A stretch of DNA of 64,000 bases from Patagioenas fasciata (Eukaryota; Chordata; Aves; Columbiformes; Columbidae). Location of the stretch: the NCBI RefSeq assembly GCF_037038585.1, contig NC_092523.1:1121001-1185000 (forward strand), read 5' to 3'. Shown piece by piece: positions 33,191 to 43,174 of the stretch. The notes beneath the pieces are model-generated. The model was given only the letters and a program-made list of their open reading frames with translations. It was not told where the DNA came from and did not search any database. The position numbers were made by a program, and so were the translations under genes. Numbering within the stretch: the stretch's first letter is position 1; every line of letters begins with the position of its first letter.

Positions 33191-34277
33191 GTCAGTGTCC
33201 CTGCGCCCCGGAGCTACTCCTGCGCACGGCCCCTGCCCGGCCCTGCCTGCGCGTCCTGCGCACAACAGGGAGCGCCGGGCACTCTCTGGGTGCTGTTCGG
33301 GATCTGGTGGGCATCGACCACTTCACTCTTTGGCTGTTTGCTTTTCCAGGGGTTTTTATTGACCCCGAAGCTGCTTTGTTCTCTGATCACCCGCGTTGCC
33401 CTGCTCGGGGGTTCTTCAGATGCCATAGTTGCAATCCTTGTACATTTTAAAATCTTGCAGTGCCTTGGTTTGCTGGTTGCGCAGTGTGTCTGCTCCTCCA
33501 GGAAATCACCAGCCTGGTGCTCCCAGCGTGGCCGAGTGTCTTTAACCCCCGGTTTTGTGTTCCCGAGCAGTAGGGCAGCTCCGGTGCAGCCGCACGTTTG
33601 CTGTGGCTGGGCTGGGGGTCAGTGCAGGCGCAGCTGTTTGCACCAGCTCCGTGCTGCCCGGCGCTCAGGAGGAGCCGGGCTGGTCACGGTTTCCCACCTC
33701 CCAGCCCAGGGGAACCAGCACCAGCTTTGCCTTGCACCACATAGACGGGAGAGATTGATTCTGCCAGCCACACATTTCATAACCTTTTGTGTTACAAACC
33801 AGCGTGGGCTTAGGAAAAATCATGTGTGATTTCACAACCCGACTTATTTTACAAAGCCTTGTCTGTCAGTTGCATTGGTGTTTTGGGTTCTCTGATTTAT
33901 TCAGCTTAATTTACAGTGTGTGTCCATCAGTCTGGGCAGACTGCAGGTAGTTGTTTTCTTCTCCTACAGCCAGCTGTTGGATCAAGTTGTGCATTAGGAG
34001 TGTGGTGACAACAACCAGGGTGTTACTGGAAGCATTGACTTCATTTAATACGTTTTGTTCAACTTCCACTTAGGCGCTTTTCTGTTCTTTAACAGCTTTT
34101 GATAATCAATGGGTATTTTAGTCTTTTGCGTAAAGAGGAATAATCCTAAGGGAGAGATTTGATGTTGATGTCAGATTGTTTGAGGGCAGGTCGAGTATGG
34201 GCAGACGTAGCCAGGAGTGTGAAATGCGGCCGTTGGATGCACTAATGAAGCTTCTCTGGGTGTTTTTGTGCCCTCAG

Positions 34278-34339
34278 GACTGGATTCTGCACCAGAACTC
34301 CACCTCTCACATCGAGAGCTGCCGGCAGCTGCGCCAACA
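34278..34339 (+). CDS. ZNF638: ZNF638 exon 3B: duplicate of zinc finger 1 second half
   Basis: Identical to exon 3A, with the same splice sites and phase 0 entry. If it follows exon 13A in the transcript, the His half of the finger has no CSLC partner, so the second copy would not form a normal finger. If exon 2 splices directly to 3B, a normal finger results. Confidence 0.92.
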
Positions 34340-34569
34340 GTAAGAGCTGCTTGGGGTGCGGGTGCCGGGCGTGCGCTGCGCAGAGGCAGCGGCTGCGCCA
34401 GCGCGGGCCGGGGTGTCCGACTGTGCCCGGCGCTGGCTCGGGAGGGAAGGGCCGAGCTCGGCGCTTCGGGAGCGCAGGGCAGGGCCCGTGGCTGAAGCGC
34501 TGCCGCGCGTGGGCAGAGCTGGGGCTGCAGCGGCGGCTTTGTCACTGACGGATGTGTTCCCCTGCACAG

Positions 34570-34608
34570 GTACCCCGACTGGAACCCCGAGTCTTATTCC
34601 TCCAAGAG
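34570..34608 (+). CDS. ZNF638: ZNF638 exon 4B
   Basis: 39 nt, identical to exon 4A, encoding YPDWNPESYSSKR between a TGCACAG acceptor and a GTAACT donor. Confidence 0.91.
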
Positions 34609-35869
34609 GTAACTGCTTGTTACTTTCGTTTTTACCTTGTTGCTCTTAGAAACATAGTAATGCCATTAATTTTCCCATTCTGCTCCCTGACAAGCTCTGT
34701 TAGTGGTGTTGTATTTTCATTCTCAAATGGTGTGGGTGCTTGTGTGGTTTTTGTCCTGAGTTCATTGAACACTGTAAGTGGTGCAGGATTGCAAAGTGTG
34801 TCCAAGGCTGAGAGTGGAGTCTGTGGAAAAGGCTGAGGGTGAATCTTGTTACCCCTTGACCCTTCTGCCTGTGCCTGGGTTTGCTGTGAGGGACTGAACG
34901 GAGACAGCGGTGACGGAGGAGACCGAGACCGGTGTGACATCCTGATTAAACCGCATGATTTCTGACTTGTAGGTTTAATCTTTGTCCACTTAGGCCACTC
35001 GGTGTGACCGCAGGCGTGTGCGTGTACAGCTGCTGGCAGCGGGTGCCGCGCCGGCCCCTCCGGCCCCAGGCCCCTGGGGAGCTACGTGAGCACAAGCTGA
35101 GAACACTCAGAATTCATGAGCTCATGTCTCTTCTGGCCTTAAAAATATGCTGTTTACTATTAACTTTTTTAAAAACCCCCACACCCTGTGGACTAATTCT
35201 TCCTGAACCTCAGCAAGATTGGATTATTTTACTGGTTCAATATTTGTATCTTGCATCCAAATAGGTATCATAGGACTGAAATTGGTGCTGGATTTTCCTG
35301 TGACTTTGTGTTAATTAGTTTGACACACTTCTGGGAGTTAACTATTCCCTTTAAAAAATGATGTTACAGAGCTGAATGTGTAGGTCAGGTAGGTCGGGTC
35401 AGTTTGCAGAGCGCAGCTGAGGTCTCTCCAAGGGGAAATGAAGCTTTAGAAGAGAAAGAAGAGGAAGAAAGCTCATAATAATTATCCTCACAAAAGTTTC
35501 TAAAGATGGTGTTTTCAAACCTCACTCTGCAACAGCTGCCCGGTGCTGCTGGTGGTGCAGCTGGGGCAAAGGGAGCTGATTTCACTGCAGCACATCAGTG
35601 AATGGGAGAAGTTCTGGTGAGCGAGGGCTGGGCTGTGCAAGGGTCGCGGTGCTTCCTGCAGCCCTTCCTGACAGCAGCACATCTGCTCCGATGGATATTC
35701 TGGGATGTTCTGTCCCAATGTGGCTCTGTGCTCTCGGGCAGGGTCAATGAGCCGCCCGCCCTTACCCTCCAGGAACCCCAGAAATTGGGAGGGTTGGGTA
35801 ATACATTCAAACAGTTTTATTTGGCACAGGAATAATGGGGTTTAAATGGATTGTTAGTGATGTTTGGAG

Positions 35870-36192
35870 TGAATGGGACATCGCTCCGTGGGGTGGGACA
35901 TGGTTGAGGTGGGAGCTGGCCGGTCGGGCTCTGCTCCAGGCAGCAAGTGACAGGACAAGAGCGGCCTCAGGTTGCCCAGGGGAGGCTGAGGTTGGATCTG
36001 GGAACAATTTCTTCCCCAAAGGGCTGTGGGGCATTGAACAGGCTGCCCAGGGCAGTGCTGGAGTCAACATCCCTGGAGGGCTGGACAGACGGACAGGAGG
36101 TTCTCAGGACAGGGGGGCAGGGACAGACTGAGGTTAAGTTGGACTCGATGATCCTGAGGGTCTTTTCCAACCAATTCTATGATTCTATGGGA
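35870..36192 (+). mobile_element. CR1-like element in intron 4B
   Basis: GAGGTTGGATCTGGGAACAA, GGCTGCCCAGGGCAGTGCTG and a tail ending TTCTATGATTCTATGG. Private to copy B. Confidence 0.85.
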
Positions 36193-36766
36193 AGTTCACC
36201 AAAAATGTTGAGGATATTTAAGCACAACTCTGTCCGTTTTCAGGGTTTCCCTTTGCCTGCTGGGGTCTGTCCTGGCAGGGCTCCTGTGCCTGACAGCTTC
36301 CCGTGTCTCTAGGGGACGCGGTTTCCTCCCTGGATCTCCTCACTGTTGCTTCTTTCCATGCTCTTCCTCAGTTTAACATTTCTAGGCAGGATCAAAATGT
36401 AGAGGACGTGTATTTATGTATCCTCCCCAGTCTCTCGGTCTCTTTTAGCTGTAATATCTCAAGGTTGCTTATTTCCAAACTAAATTCGGAAGAAGCCAGG
36501 GAAGTATCTTAATTCTTTACTCTTTCATGTATCCTTTTGTCTTTGTGTTATTTTTCCACAGCGTTGCAGCTTGTAACTTTAGTTTTCTTTACAGCTTTGT
36601 CTTGTTCCGTGCAGGTTTTCCTCTCCTCCTTGCACCTTTTCAGTTGTGTCTGCCTGTCCTAAATGAATATGGACACGTGTTACCAGTATGTAAAGTACGT
36701 TTAGTAACAAAAAGTTCGTTCGTTAACAGACAGACTCTAAACTTTGTCACTTTGGGTTTCTGTTAG

Positions 36767-37080
36767 AAATGCGGGTGAGAGGAAGGAGAACCAGACCCCG
36801 AAGCGCCGTTCGGGCTCCGGCAGCCGCAGCCCCAGCCCCCGGCGCTCGCGGGGCTCCGGCTCCAGCTCCGCTCGGCGCCGCTCGCGCTCCAGGTCCAGGA
36901 GCCCCGGCCGGTACTGGCCAACGCGGCCGAGATGCTGGAGCCCGCGACCCATGCGGCGGCCGAGCCCCAGACACAGGTCCCGCTCACCGCAGCGATCCAG
37001 GAACCCGCTGAGAACCAGCCCCCGGCCCCGCAGATCCGCCAGTAACGACTGGGCAGCCCGGAGATCCAACGGCTCCCAAG
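36767..37080 (+). CDS. ZNF638: ZNF638 exon 5B: duplicate RS region
   Basis: 314 nt between CTGTTAG and GTAAGG, the same length and frame as 5A, with a few substitutions that keep the RS/SP pattern (RSRSRSRSPGR). The intron before it is unrelated to the short intron 4A, so the homology of this exon begins very close to the acceptor. Confidence 0.92.
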
Positions 37081-37152
37081 GTAAGGGGGCCGACGCGCCG
37101 CCCAAGTGGAACGGCCTTCCAGTGCGGGAAAACTGACTTGGTTTCAAGAGGT

Positions 37153-37606
37153 TTATCGCAGGGCAACAGAGATGCTGAAGGGAGTGGAGCATCTCCCGTG
37201 TGAGGAAAGGCTGAGGGAGCTGGGGCTCTGGAGCTGTTTAGAGAAGAGGAGACTGAGGGGGGACTCATTCCTGGGGATCAATATGGAAAGGGGCAGTGTC
37301 AGGAGGATGGAGCCAGGCTCTTCTGGGTGACAACCAGTGACAGGACAAGGGGCAATGGGTGCAAACTGGAACACAGGAGGTTCCACTGAAAGATGAGAAA
37401 CAACTTGTTTGGGGTGAGGGTGTCAGAGCCTGGCCCAGGCTGCCCAGGGGGGTTGTGGAGTCTCCTTCTCTGCAGACATTCAAACCCGCCTGGACACCTT
37501 CCTGTGGAACCTCAGCTGGGTGTTCCTGCTCCAGGGGGGCTTGCACTGGATGGGCTTTTGAGGTCCCTTCAACCCCTGACACTCTGGGGTCTTGTGATCT
37601 GTCAGG
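37153..37606 (+). mobile_element. CR1 insertion in intron 5B, private to copy B
   Basis: A 5'-truncated CR1 (begins CGCAGGGCAACAGAGATGCT) ending in a tail at about 37605. It splits sequence continuous in copy A: AAGAGGTTTAT then TTTCAGGGGTCATCC in A, AAGAGGTTTAT then CR1 then CTGTCAGGGGTCATCC in B. Copy A therefore shows the empty site. Confidence 0.93.
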
Positions 37607-38641
37607 GGTCATCCAGGTGCTTTTCTTTCTGGTTTTGAAAAGAACCTTTTGCTGTTGCTTTGTGAGCAGCTGGGAGGAGAATGGGCGCTCTGGAAGGTCT
37701 GAAGTTTCCTGCCCTGCTCTCACAGTTGGTTCATCACAGCAGTAACTGCTGAGCAGGGGCTGCTCCACGCGTGCTCAGGTTTTAAGCCAGCGAGGGTAGT
37801 CGGGGATTGAAGAGAACTGAAATGTCATCTTTATCGTTAAAACCAGTTCTGCAAAGGCAACATGTTGACTTCATTCAGAGCTCGGTCTCTGGCTCGAACA
37901 CCGGTTTGTTTGGCGTTGTTCTTCTTTTTACATTCTGAAAGGGAAAAAAAGAACAGAGGCGTTTTTGGAGGTCCGTTTGGTTTGTTCTCCTCGGGTCTGT
38001 TCTGTGGCTGTTGTCTGTGTGCTCTCCGAAAATCAAGAGGTGCCGAGCCCTTGTGGCGAAAATGTGGAGGTGAAGAGTTGTGAAGGGACAGGCAGCTCCA
38101 AAAGCATCTTAAGGATAAACCTCAGACCATTGTAATGCAGAAGAAATGAGAGGAAAAAGCAATTAATAACCCAAATATAAATTTTCCCCTGAAAGCAAGT
38201 GTACAGGAAATAAATGTTATATCAGGTCATTAAAGGTTAACTGAAAACAACGGTCTGTAGGGCAAAGAGCAGGCAGGAGGGTGCAGAGTTCAGCAGCTCC
38301 TGCTGTCTATCGCTGTGTGAGAAGAGAACCAAAGGCTCAAAAACTTCTTTTATTTTCTTCCATTCCATGACGTAGTAAATTAACCAATCATTCTCTTGCT
38401 CCAGCCCGTAGGGTTTTTGTAGATAACATGGTCAGTTTAAAACACACAGTGAAAATAGCACAGAGGGTTATTATTTAGAGACCATCTCTGCCGCAGCGTG
38501 ATTGAAGTTCTTGAGCGGCTCTCGAGATGGAATGGGGAGTGGGTGCTGAAAGTACAGCTGCAGAAAACCAAACAGTGATATATGTGCCTTTTCTCCTCAA
38601 AACAAACCAGCCCACCCCGTTTGTTTCCCCTCCGCTCACAG

Positions 38642-38976
38642 ACAGAAAACCTTCTCTGGAGACGGTGGTGAAAACGCTGAGACCCGACTTCGTAGCCGAG
38701 ATCACCAAGCACAAGTCGCTTCAGGCCGGCGGGCCAGGGCCTTCGGGCTCGGGCAAAGCGCCGCGCTCGCACCCGCTGGTGGGGAAGAAGCCGCTGAAAG
38801 CACGAGTTTCTGCCAAGGCTTTGAAGAAAGGTGGGACTGCGGTACCTGGGTCGAGTTCCTCGCCTCCTGAAGCGGATGATTTACCCCAGAGCCAAGAAGT
38901 GGAAGAGGAGGAGGACGAGGAAGAGGAAGAGGCGTCCCCAGGAGGCGGCGGAGCTCATCCCGCTGCTGACAACAGG
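38642..38976 (+). CDS. ZNF638: ZNF638 exon 6B: duplicate linker with acidic tract
   Basis: 335 nt between CGCTCACAG and GTGAGC. It differs from 6A mainly by a 6-bp insertion lengthening the Glu run (VEEEEDEEEEEASPG) and by S/L in KALKKGG. Frame and phase are kept. Confidence 0.92.
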
Positions 38977-39499
38977 GTGAGCGCCTGCAGGTTTTCTCTG
39001 TTTTCCGAATTGGGTTCGTGTCTCAGTGCGGGGGTCACTTGTGGAAAGGTCTCTGAGAAACAGCACCTGGAAAGCAGCCGGAGCTGTGGTTGCTGTAGAC
39101 ACCATGGTGCTTGGAGGCTGGAAACCTCCCAGCGGCGAGCAGAGAGGACATCGCCTGTGCTGCCGAGGGGAAGGGTGGCGCTGGAAGGAGAGTGGTGGGC
39201 TCGTGGAGCTCCTCAGCAGCCACCCGACACTCAGGGCTCTGTGGATCTGTAGGGCTTGAGAGAAACTCAAAGGTGATGTTGTGTCACTCGGTAATGCCCT
39301 GTGCTGGCTTCTGGGCTCTGGAGAATGAGGCAGAGCAGGGGAACAAGGAAATATCAGCTGTGTCCTTGCGCTTTTATTCAGAATACCCCAGTGAACTGGG
39401 CAGATCGACTAATTCAGAGCAATTCTTACTACACGTCCTTTCCTGTCTCCTTTACTGGACTTGGAAGGTGTCTATTTTTGTTCTGTTTGTACTCCGTAG

Positions 39500-39646
39500 C
39501 TGTTGAGTGAGGAGCTGCTGAGTTTTGGGACAGTCCTTCAGATCTCCGATTTACCAGATGATGGCTTCACAGACCAAGACATTAAGAACATTTTCCAGCC
39601 GTTCGGCAAAGTCAGTGACATCCTTGTGCTTCGCTCCAGGAACGAG
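39500..39646 (+). CDS. ZNF638: ZNF638 exon 7B: duplicate RRM1, first half
   Basis: 147 nt between TCCGTAG and GTGAGT. It encodes the same protein as 7A with only silent differences seen (for example CCAGATGAT for CCGGACGAC). RNP2 LQISDL is intact. Confidence 0.93.
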
Positions 39647-39781
39647 GTGAGTTTCCCGCAGGACGTTTTGCTGTCGGGATGCAGAAAAAACGCTGTGAGC
39701 CGGTTTGCTCGGGCAAAACTGCAGCAAAGTCTGTCTTGTGTCTGTGATGTCAATAAAGACTGAAAGGGCCGTTTATTTTAG

Positions 39782-39913
39782 GCTTTCTTGGAAATGAACT
39801 ACAAGGAAGCCGTGATCGCAGCTGTGGAATATGGCAAAACTGTGCCCGTGCTGGTGAACGGGAAGCGGGTGAAGATCAGCGTCGCGGAGAAGCCAAAGGA
39901 GCCTCCTGGGCTG
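39782..39913 (+). CDS. ZNF638: ZNF638 exon 8B: duplicate RRM1, second half
   Basis: 132 nt between TTTATTTTAG and GTGAGT, encoding AFLEMNYKEAVIAAVEYGKT then VPVLVNGKRVKISVAEKPK. Differences from 8A are K/E, E/K and terminal P/L. The RNP1-like strand is intact, so a full RRM1 is encoded in each copy. Confidence 0.93.
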
Positions 39914-40065
39914 GTGAGTGCGGGAGACTGCGTGTGGCCATGGGCGCTGCCTGCTCTGCTCCACAAAACACGCTTAGGAGTTTTAATGGATTTTTAAATT
40001 TCCTTTTCACAACCATCAGTCTAAAATATGTATGAAAGCACACTTTCTGATTCCTGTATCCAAAC

Positions 40066-40650
40066 TAGCATGGTCAGCAGGACAAGGGCAGTGATCCTTC
40101 CCCTGTGCTCCGCATTGGGGAGGCCACAGCTGGAGTGTTGTGTTCAGTTCTGGGCCCCTCAGCTCAGGAAAGAGATTGAAGTGCTGGAGCGGGTCCAGAG
40201 AAGAGCAACAAGACTGGGGAAGGGACTTGAGCACAAGCCCTATGGGGAGAGGCTGAGGGAGCTGGGCTTGTTCAGTCTGGAGCAGAGGAGGCTTAGAGGT
40301 GAGCTCAGCACTCTCTAGAACGACCTGAAGGGCAGTTCTAGCCAGGGGGGATTGGGCTCTTCTCCCAGGCAGTCAGCAATAGGACAAGGGGGCATGGGCT
40401 TCAACTCTGCCAGGGGCAATTGAGGCTGGAGATGAGAAAGCAATTCTGTGCAGAGAGAGTGGTCAGCATTGGAATGGCTGCCCAGGGAGGTGCTGGACTC
40501 ACCGGCCCTGGAGGTTTGTAAACTGAGATTGGCCATGGCACTTAGTGCCATGATCTGGTCAATGGGCTGGAGTTGGACCAAGGGTTGGACTGGATGAGCT
40601 CTGAGGGCTTTTCCAGCCCAGTCCATTCTGCGATTCTGTCATTCTGGTTT
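40066..40650 (+). mobile_element. CR1-like element in intron 8B, private to copy B
   Basis: CTGGAGTGTTGTGTTCAGTT, the GAGAGGCTGAGGGAGCTGGG block and a tail GATTCTGTCATTCT. Intron 8A has no counterpart, although its flanks (TCTAAAACACACATAAAAAC against TCTAAAATATGTATGAAAGC) align. Confidence 0.88.
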
Positions 40651-40813
40651 TTTTGGATGAGTTTCCTATTTTTGAATAGTGTCTGTCACCAGTGAAAGAT
40701 AACCCCTGTATTAATACACACGTAATTAATGGTATCTATACATACATATACACACACATTTGTATGTGAAGTATAAAGGATGCAGTAAAAGTTCTCCTTT
40801 CTGTCCATTTCAG

Positions 40814-40872
40814 GCCAAACCTGTGACCAAAAAACAGGCTCAGAATCCTAAAAGAGCTGCACCGAGTACAAA
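40814..40872 (+). CDS. ZNF638: ZNF638 exon 9B: basic linker
   Basis: 59 nt between ATTTCAG and GTGAGT, encoding AKPVTKKQAQNPKRAAPST. Six base changes from 9A within 59 nt, five of them altering residues. Confidence 0.87.
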
Positions 40873-41041
40873 GTGAGTGTTGCCAACTGCTTTTTAGTGT
40901 TAGTGACAACTATTGGAAACCAGATGGGTCATATCAGTTTGGCTTTGTGCTTTACTGGTTTTCGGCTTCTTTTAGCTGTTTCAATACTCAATTGTCTTTG
41001 AAGCTGATTTTTCTGTATCTTCCCTCCCCTGCTCACTCCAG

Positions 41042-41085
41042 GAAGCACCGGACGCCTTCCACCAAGCCAACAAAACCCCTTCCAG
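41042..41085 (+). CDS. ZNF638: ZNF638 exon 10B: basic linker
   Basis: 44 nt between CACTCCAG and GTGAGT, encoding KHRTPSTKPTKPLP, in phase with exons 9B and 11B. Confidence 0.87.
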
Positions 41086-41298
41086 GTGAGTTTGGGCAGC
41101 AGAACTGCAGCCGCACATTCGCTTGGCAAAGCTTTTCCTGTAGGGACATTTTCATCACATTTGTCACGAGAAGGAATTTATGTGATTGTACCTCTGCATA
41201 TCTGGCAGAAAAATGTATAGCGTTGTTCATTCTTGTTTTACAAATGGATGAGTTGAATGTACTGAACTGAGCAATGGTTTTCCTGCTGTTCCCCTCAG

Positions 41299-41460
41299 CA
41301 AAGCCCCCGGAAGGCGCGGAGGCGGCAGCAGCCGGAGCGGCCGGTGGGGAAGCGCAGGCGGCAGAGCCAGAGAGCGGGAGCGGAGGGGACAGACGGACGG
41401 AGCCCGCGGCGGCAGCGCCGACGCAGCACAGCGGGGCGGCCGAGCCGGGCCCTGCGCCGG
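41299..41460 (+). CDS. ZNF638: ZNF638 exon 11B: Ala/Glu-rich linker
   Basis: 162 nt between CCCCTCAG and GTAATT, the same length as 11A, beginning AKPPEGAEAAAAGAAGGEAQ. The intron before it is only 213 bp, against about 1.4 kb in copy A. Confidence 0.85.
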
Positions 41461-41556
41461 GTAATTCCCGGGCCGGCGGTTGAACTCGCGGTGCCGCTGG
41501 TGAGCGACGGGCAGTTTGACATCCTGGCGTCTTCTCAAACCTGTTCTTGGTTTCAG

Positions 41557-41628
41557 AGCCGCTTGCGCAGGCGCCGGAGGCGGCGGTGGCGGACGTGGGT
41601 GCGGTTGATGAAGCTGTGGCTGATCAAG
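41557..41628 (+). CDS. ZNF638: ZNF638 exon 12B: acidic linker
   Basis: 72 nt between GGTTTCAG and GTACGC, identical to exon 12A. Confidence 0.85.
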
Positions 41629-42049
41629 GTACGCTGCAAACTGCTGGGTTTTGTCTTTTCTGTCCTAAACCGTTCTGCTGTGTGAACTGAAGGAGAAGCT
41701 TTTGCGGCCGGGAAATTCAGACGGCAGAGGTGTCAGGAAAGAAGCTCTGTTAGAATAGGTTAGATGGCTGAAACCTGAAACAGCAGTTCATTGTGGTGAC
41801 TGAAGTGGCCAAAACCCCCCAGATTTCCATCTTTCAGCAGAGATAGTGTTTTTACATAGACCCGTTCAGTGCCACATGGAGACTTCTATTTACAGCCCAT
41901 TGGAGCAAAGGATTCGGGGTGTCTGTGTGTTCTGTTTGCAGCTGCACCACTGACTCCATTAACCCCAGCGCTTCCATTGCCCGCTCAGCTGCTGCAATAG
42001 GTGCTGTTTTCCCCAGATTTTATAACTCAGTAGGGTAGAATATCTAATA

Positions 42050-42404
42050 TTGAGTTGGAACAGATCTACAGCGATCATCTCATCTGCCTGCCTGACAAAT
42101 CCAGGGCTGACCAGAAGTTAAAGTGAATTATTTAGGGCTTTGACCAAATGCCTCTTAAACACTGAGGGGCTTGGGGCATCAAGTTCTACCTGGAGAGGTT
42201 GAGGTTGGATCTGGGAACAATTTCTTCCCCAAAGGGCTGTGGGGCATTGAACAGGCTGCCCAGGGCAGTGCTGGAGTCACCATCCCTGGAGGGCTGGACA
42301 GACGGACATGGGGTTCTCAGGACATGGGGCAGGGACAGGGTGGGTTATGGGTGGACTCCATGATCTTAAATATCTTTCCCAACCCAAATGATCCTGTGAT
42401 AACC
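42050..42404. mobile_element. Two CR1 tails in intron 12B
   Basis: A reversed CR1 tail (about 42050-42175, GATCATCTCATCTGCC, GCCTCTTAAACACTGA) directly followed by a sense fragment (42176-42404) ending CCCAAATGATCCTGTGAT. The sense tail shares its 3' junction with 32662 in copy A. Confidence 0.7.
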
Positions 42405-42901
42405 ATTTGACAGCAGCAGTGATTCTCCTTCAGCTGCCCTGTGTCACTGCTGGTTTCCTGGCTCTGGTTTCCTGAGCCTCTCGCATGGCACTGTGGGCTT
42501 TTCCCAGGAAAAAGAAAGAACACCAAAGATTTTTGTGGGCACACACTGGGCACCTCCACAGTCCCTGGGTGCCCACGGGAGACTCTTGTGGCCGTGGTTG
42601 TTCCACTGGTAAAGCCTTAATGGCAGCAGAGTGTTCTGTGTTAATTAAGGGATTTTAGTTATTTTTTTAATCTCTACTTAACGCTCTTCCCTGTGGAAGC
42701 ATTTCTAGAACCGTACATTTCCATAACTGCACATGTATACCTGTGTGTGTCTCAGCAGTGCCATTAGTCGCTGTACATGAAATGAAGGGCTGTGTCACGT
42801 CCGCAATGACAGCAGTGATCAGGCGCCACGCGGGGGGCTCTGACGCCGTGCAGGGTCCCAGGGACTCTGCCGAGCTCTCAGCCCCCGCCCGTTTGTTTCA
42901 G

Positions 42902-42954
42902 AAGCTCCGCGAGCGGCTGTGAAGAGCGAGGAGCCCCCGGCCCCCGGCGGCAAG
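42902..42954 (+). CDS. ZNF638: ZNF638 exon 13B
   Basis: 53 nt between TTGTTTCAG and GTCAGT, encoding EAPRAAVKSEEPPAPGGK and ending on a codon boundary, which matches the phase-0 start of exon 14 (RRM2). Confidence 0.88.
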
Positions 42955-43174
42955 GTCAGTGTCCCTGCGCCCCGGAGCTGCTCCTGCGCACGGCCCCTGC
43001 CCGGCCCTGCCTGCGCGTCCTGCGCACAACAGGGAGCGCCGGGCACTCTCTGGGTGCTGTTCGGGATCTGGTGGACGTCGACCACTTCACTCTTTGGCTG
43101 TTTGCTTTTCCAGGGGTTTTTATTGACCCCGAAGCTGCTTTGTTCTCTGATCACCCGCATTGCCCTGCTCGGGG

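Larger units (their letters stand above)
21489..33410 (+). repeat. ZNF638: Tandem segmental duplication, copy A (exons 3A-13A)
   Basis: This 11.9-kb block matches 33458-43174 in the same orientation. Homology starts at CAGTGCCTTGG in both copies and ends at CTGCTCGGGG in both. Copy A contains exons 3A-13A. It also has sequence missing from copy B: a 24-bp repeat region around 22030-22130, CR1 pieces at 24787-25216, about 2.5 kb of CR1 plus a 41-bp minisatellite at 26037-28545, and over 1 kb more between exons 10 and 11. Near exons 3 and 4 identity is close to complete for about 550 bp; some intron parts are visibly more diverged. Confidence 0.93.
33458..43174 (+). repeat. ZNF638: Tandem segmental duplication, copy B (exons 3B-13B)
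   Basis: The second, direct copy of 21489-33410, 9.7 kb long because of private deletions and insertions. Copy B has three sizeable CR1 segments absent from copy A (35870-36192, 37153-37606, 40066-40650) and about 1.7 kb more between exons 4 and 5. It lacks the 41-bp minisatellite and most of the intron between exons 10 and 11. A 47-bp segment matching neither flank (33411-33457) separates the copies. All eleven exons keep their lengths except exon 6B (+6 nt). Confidence 0.93.

Noticed and set aside
36737..37192. Minus-strand 151-codon frame opposite the RS exon 5B (and its twin at 23514-23942)
   Set aside because: Shadow of the Arg/Ser codon bias of the real plus-strand exon.
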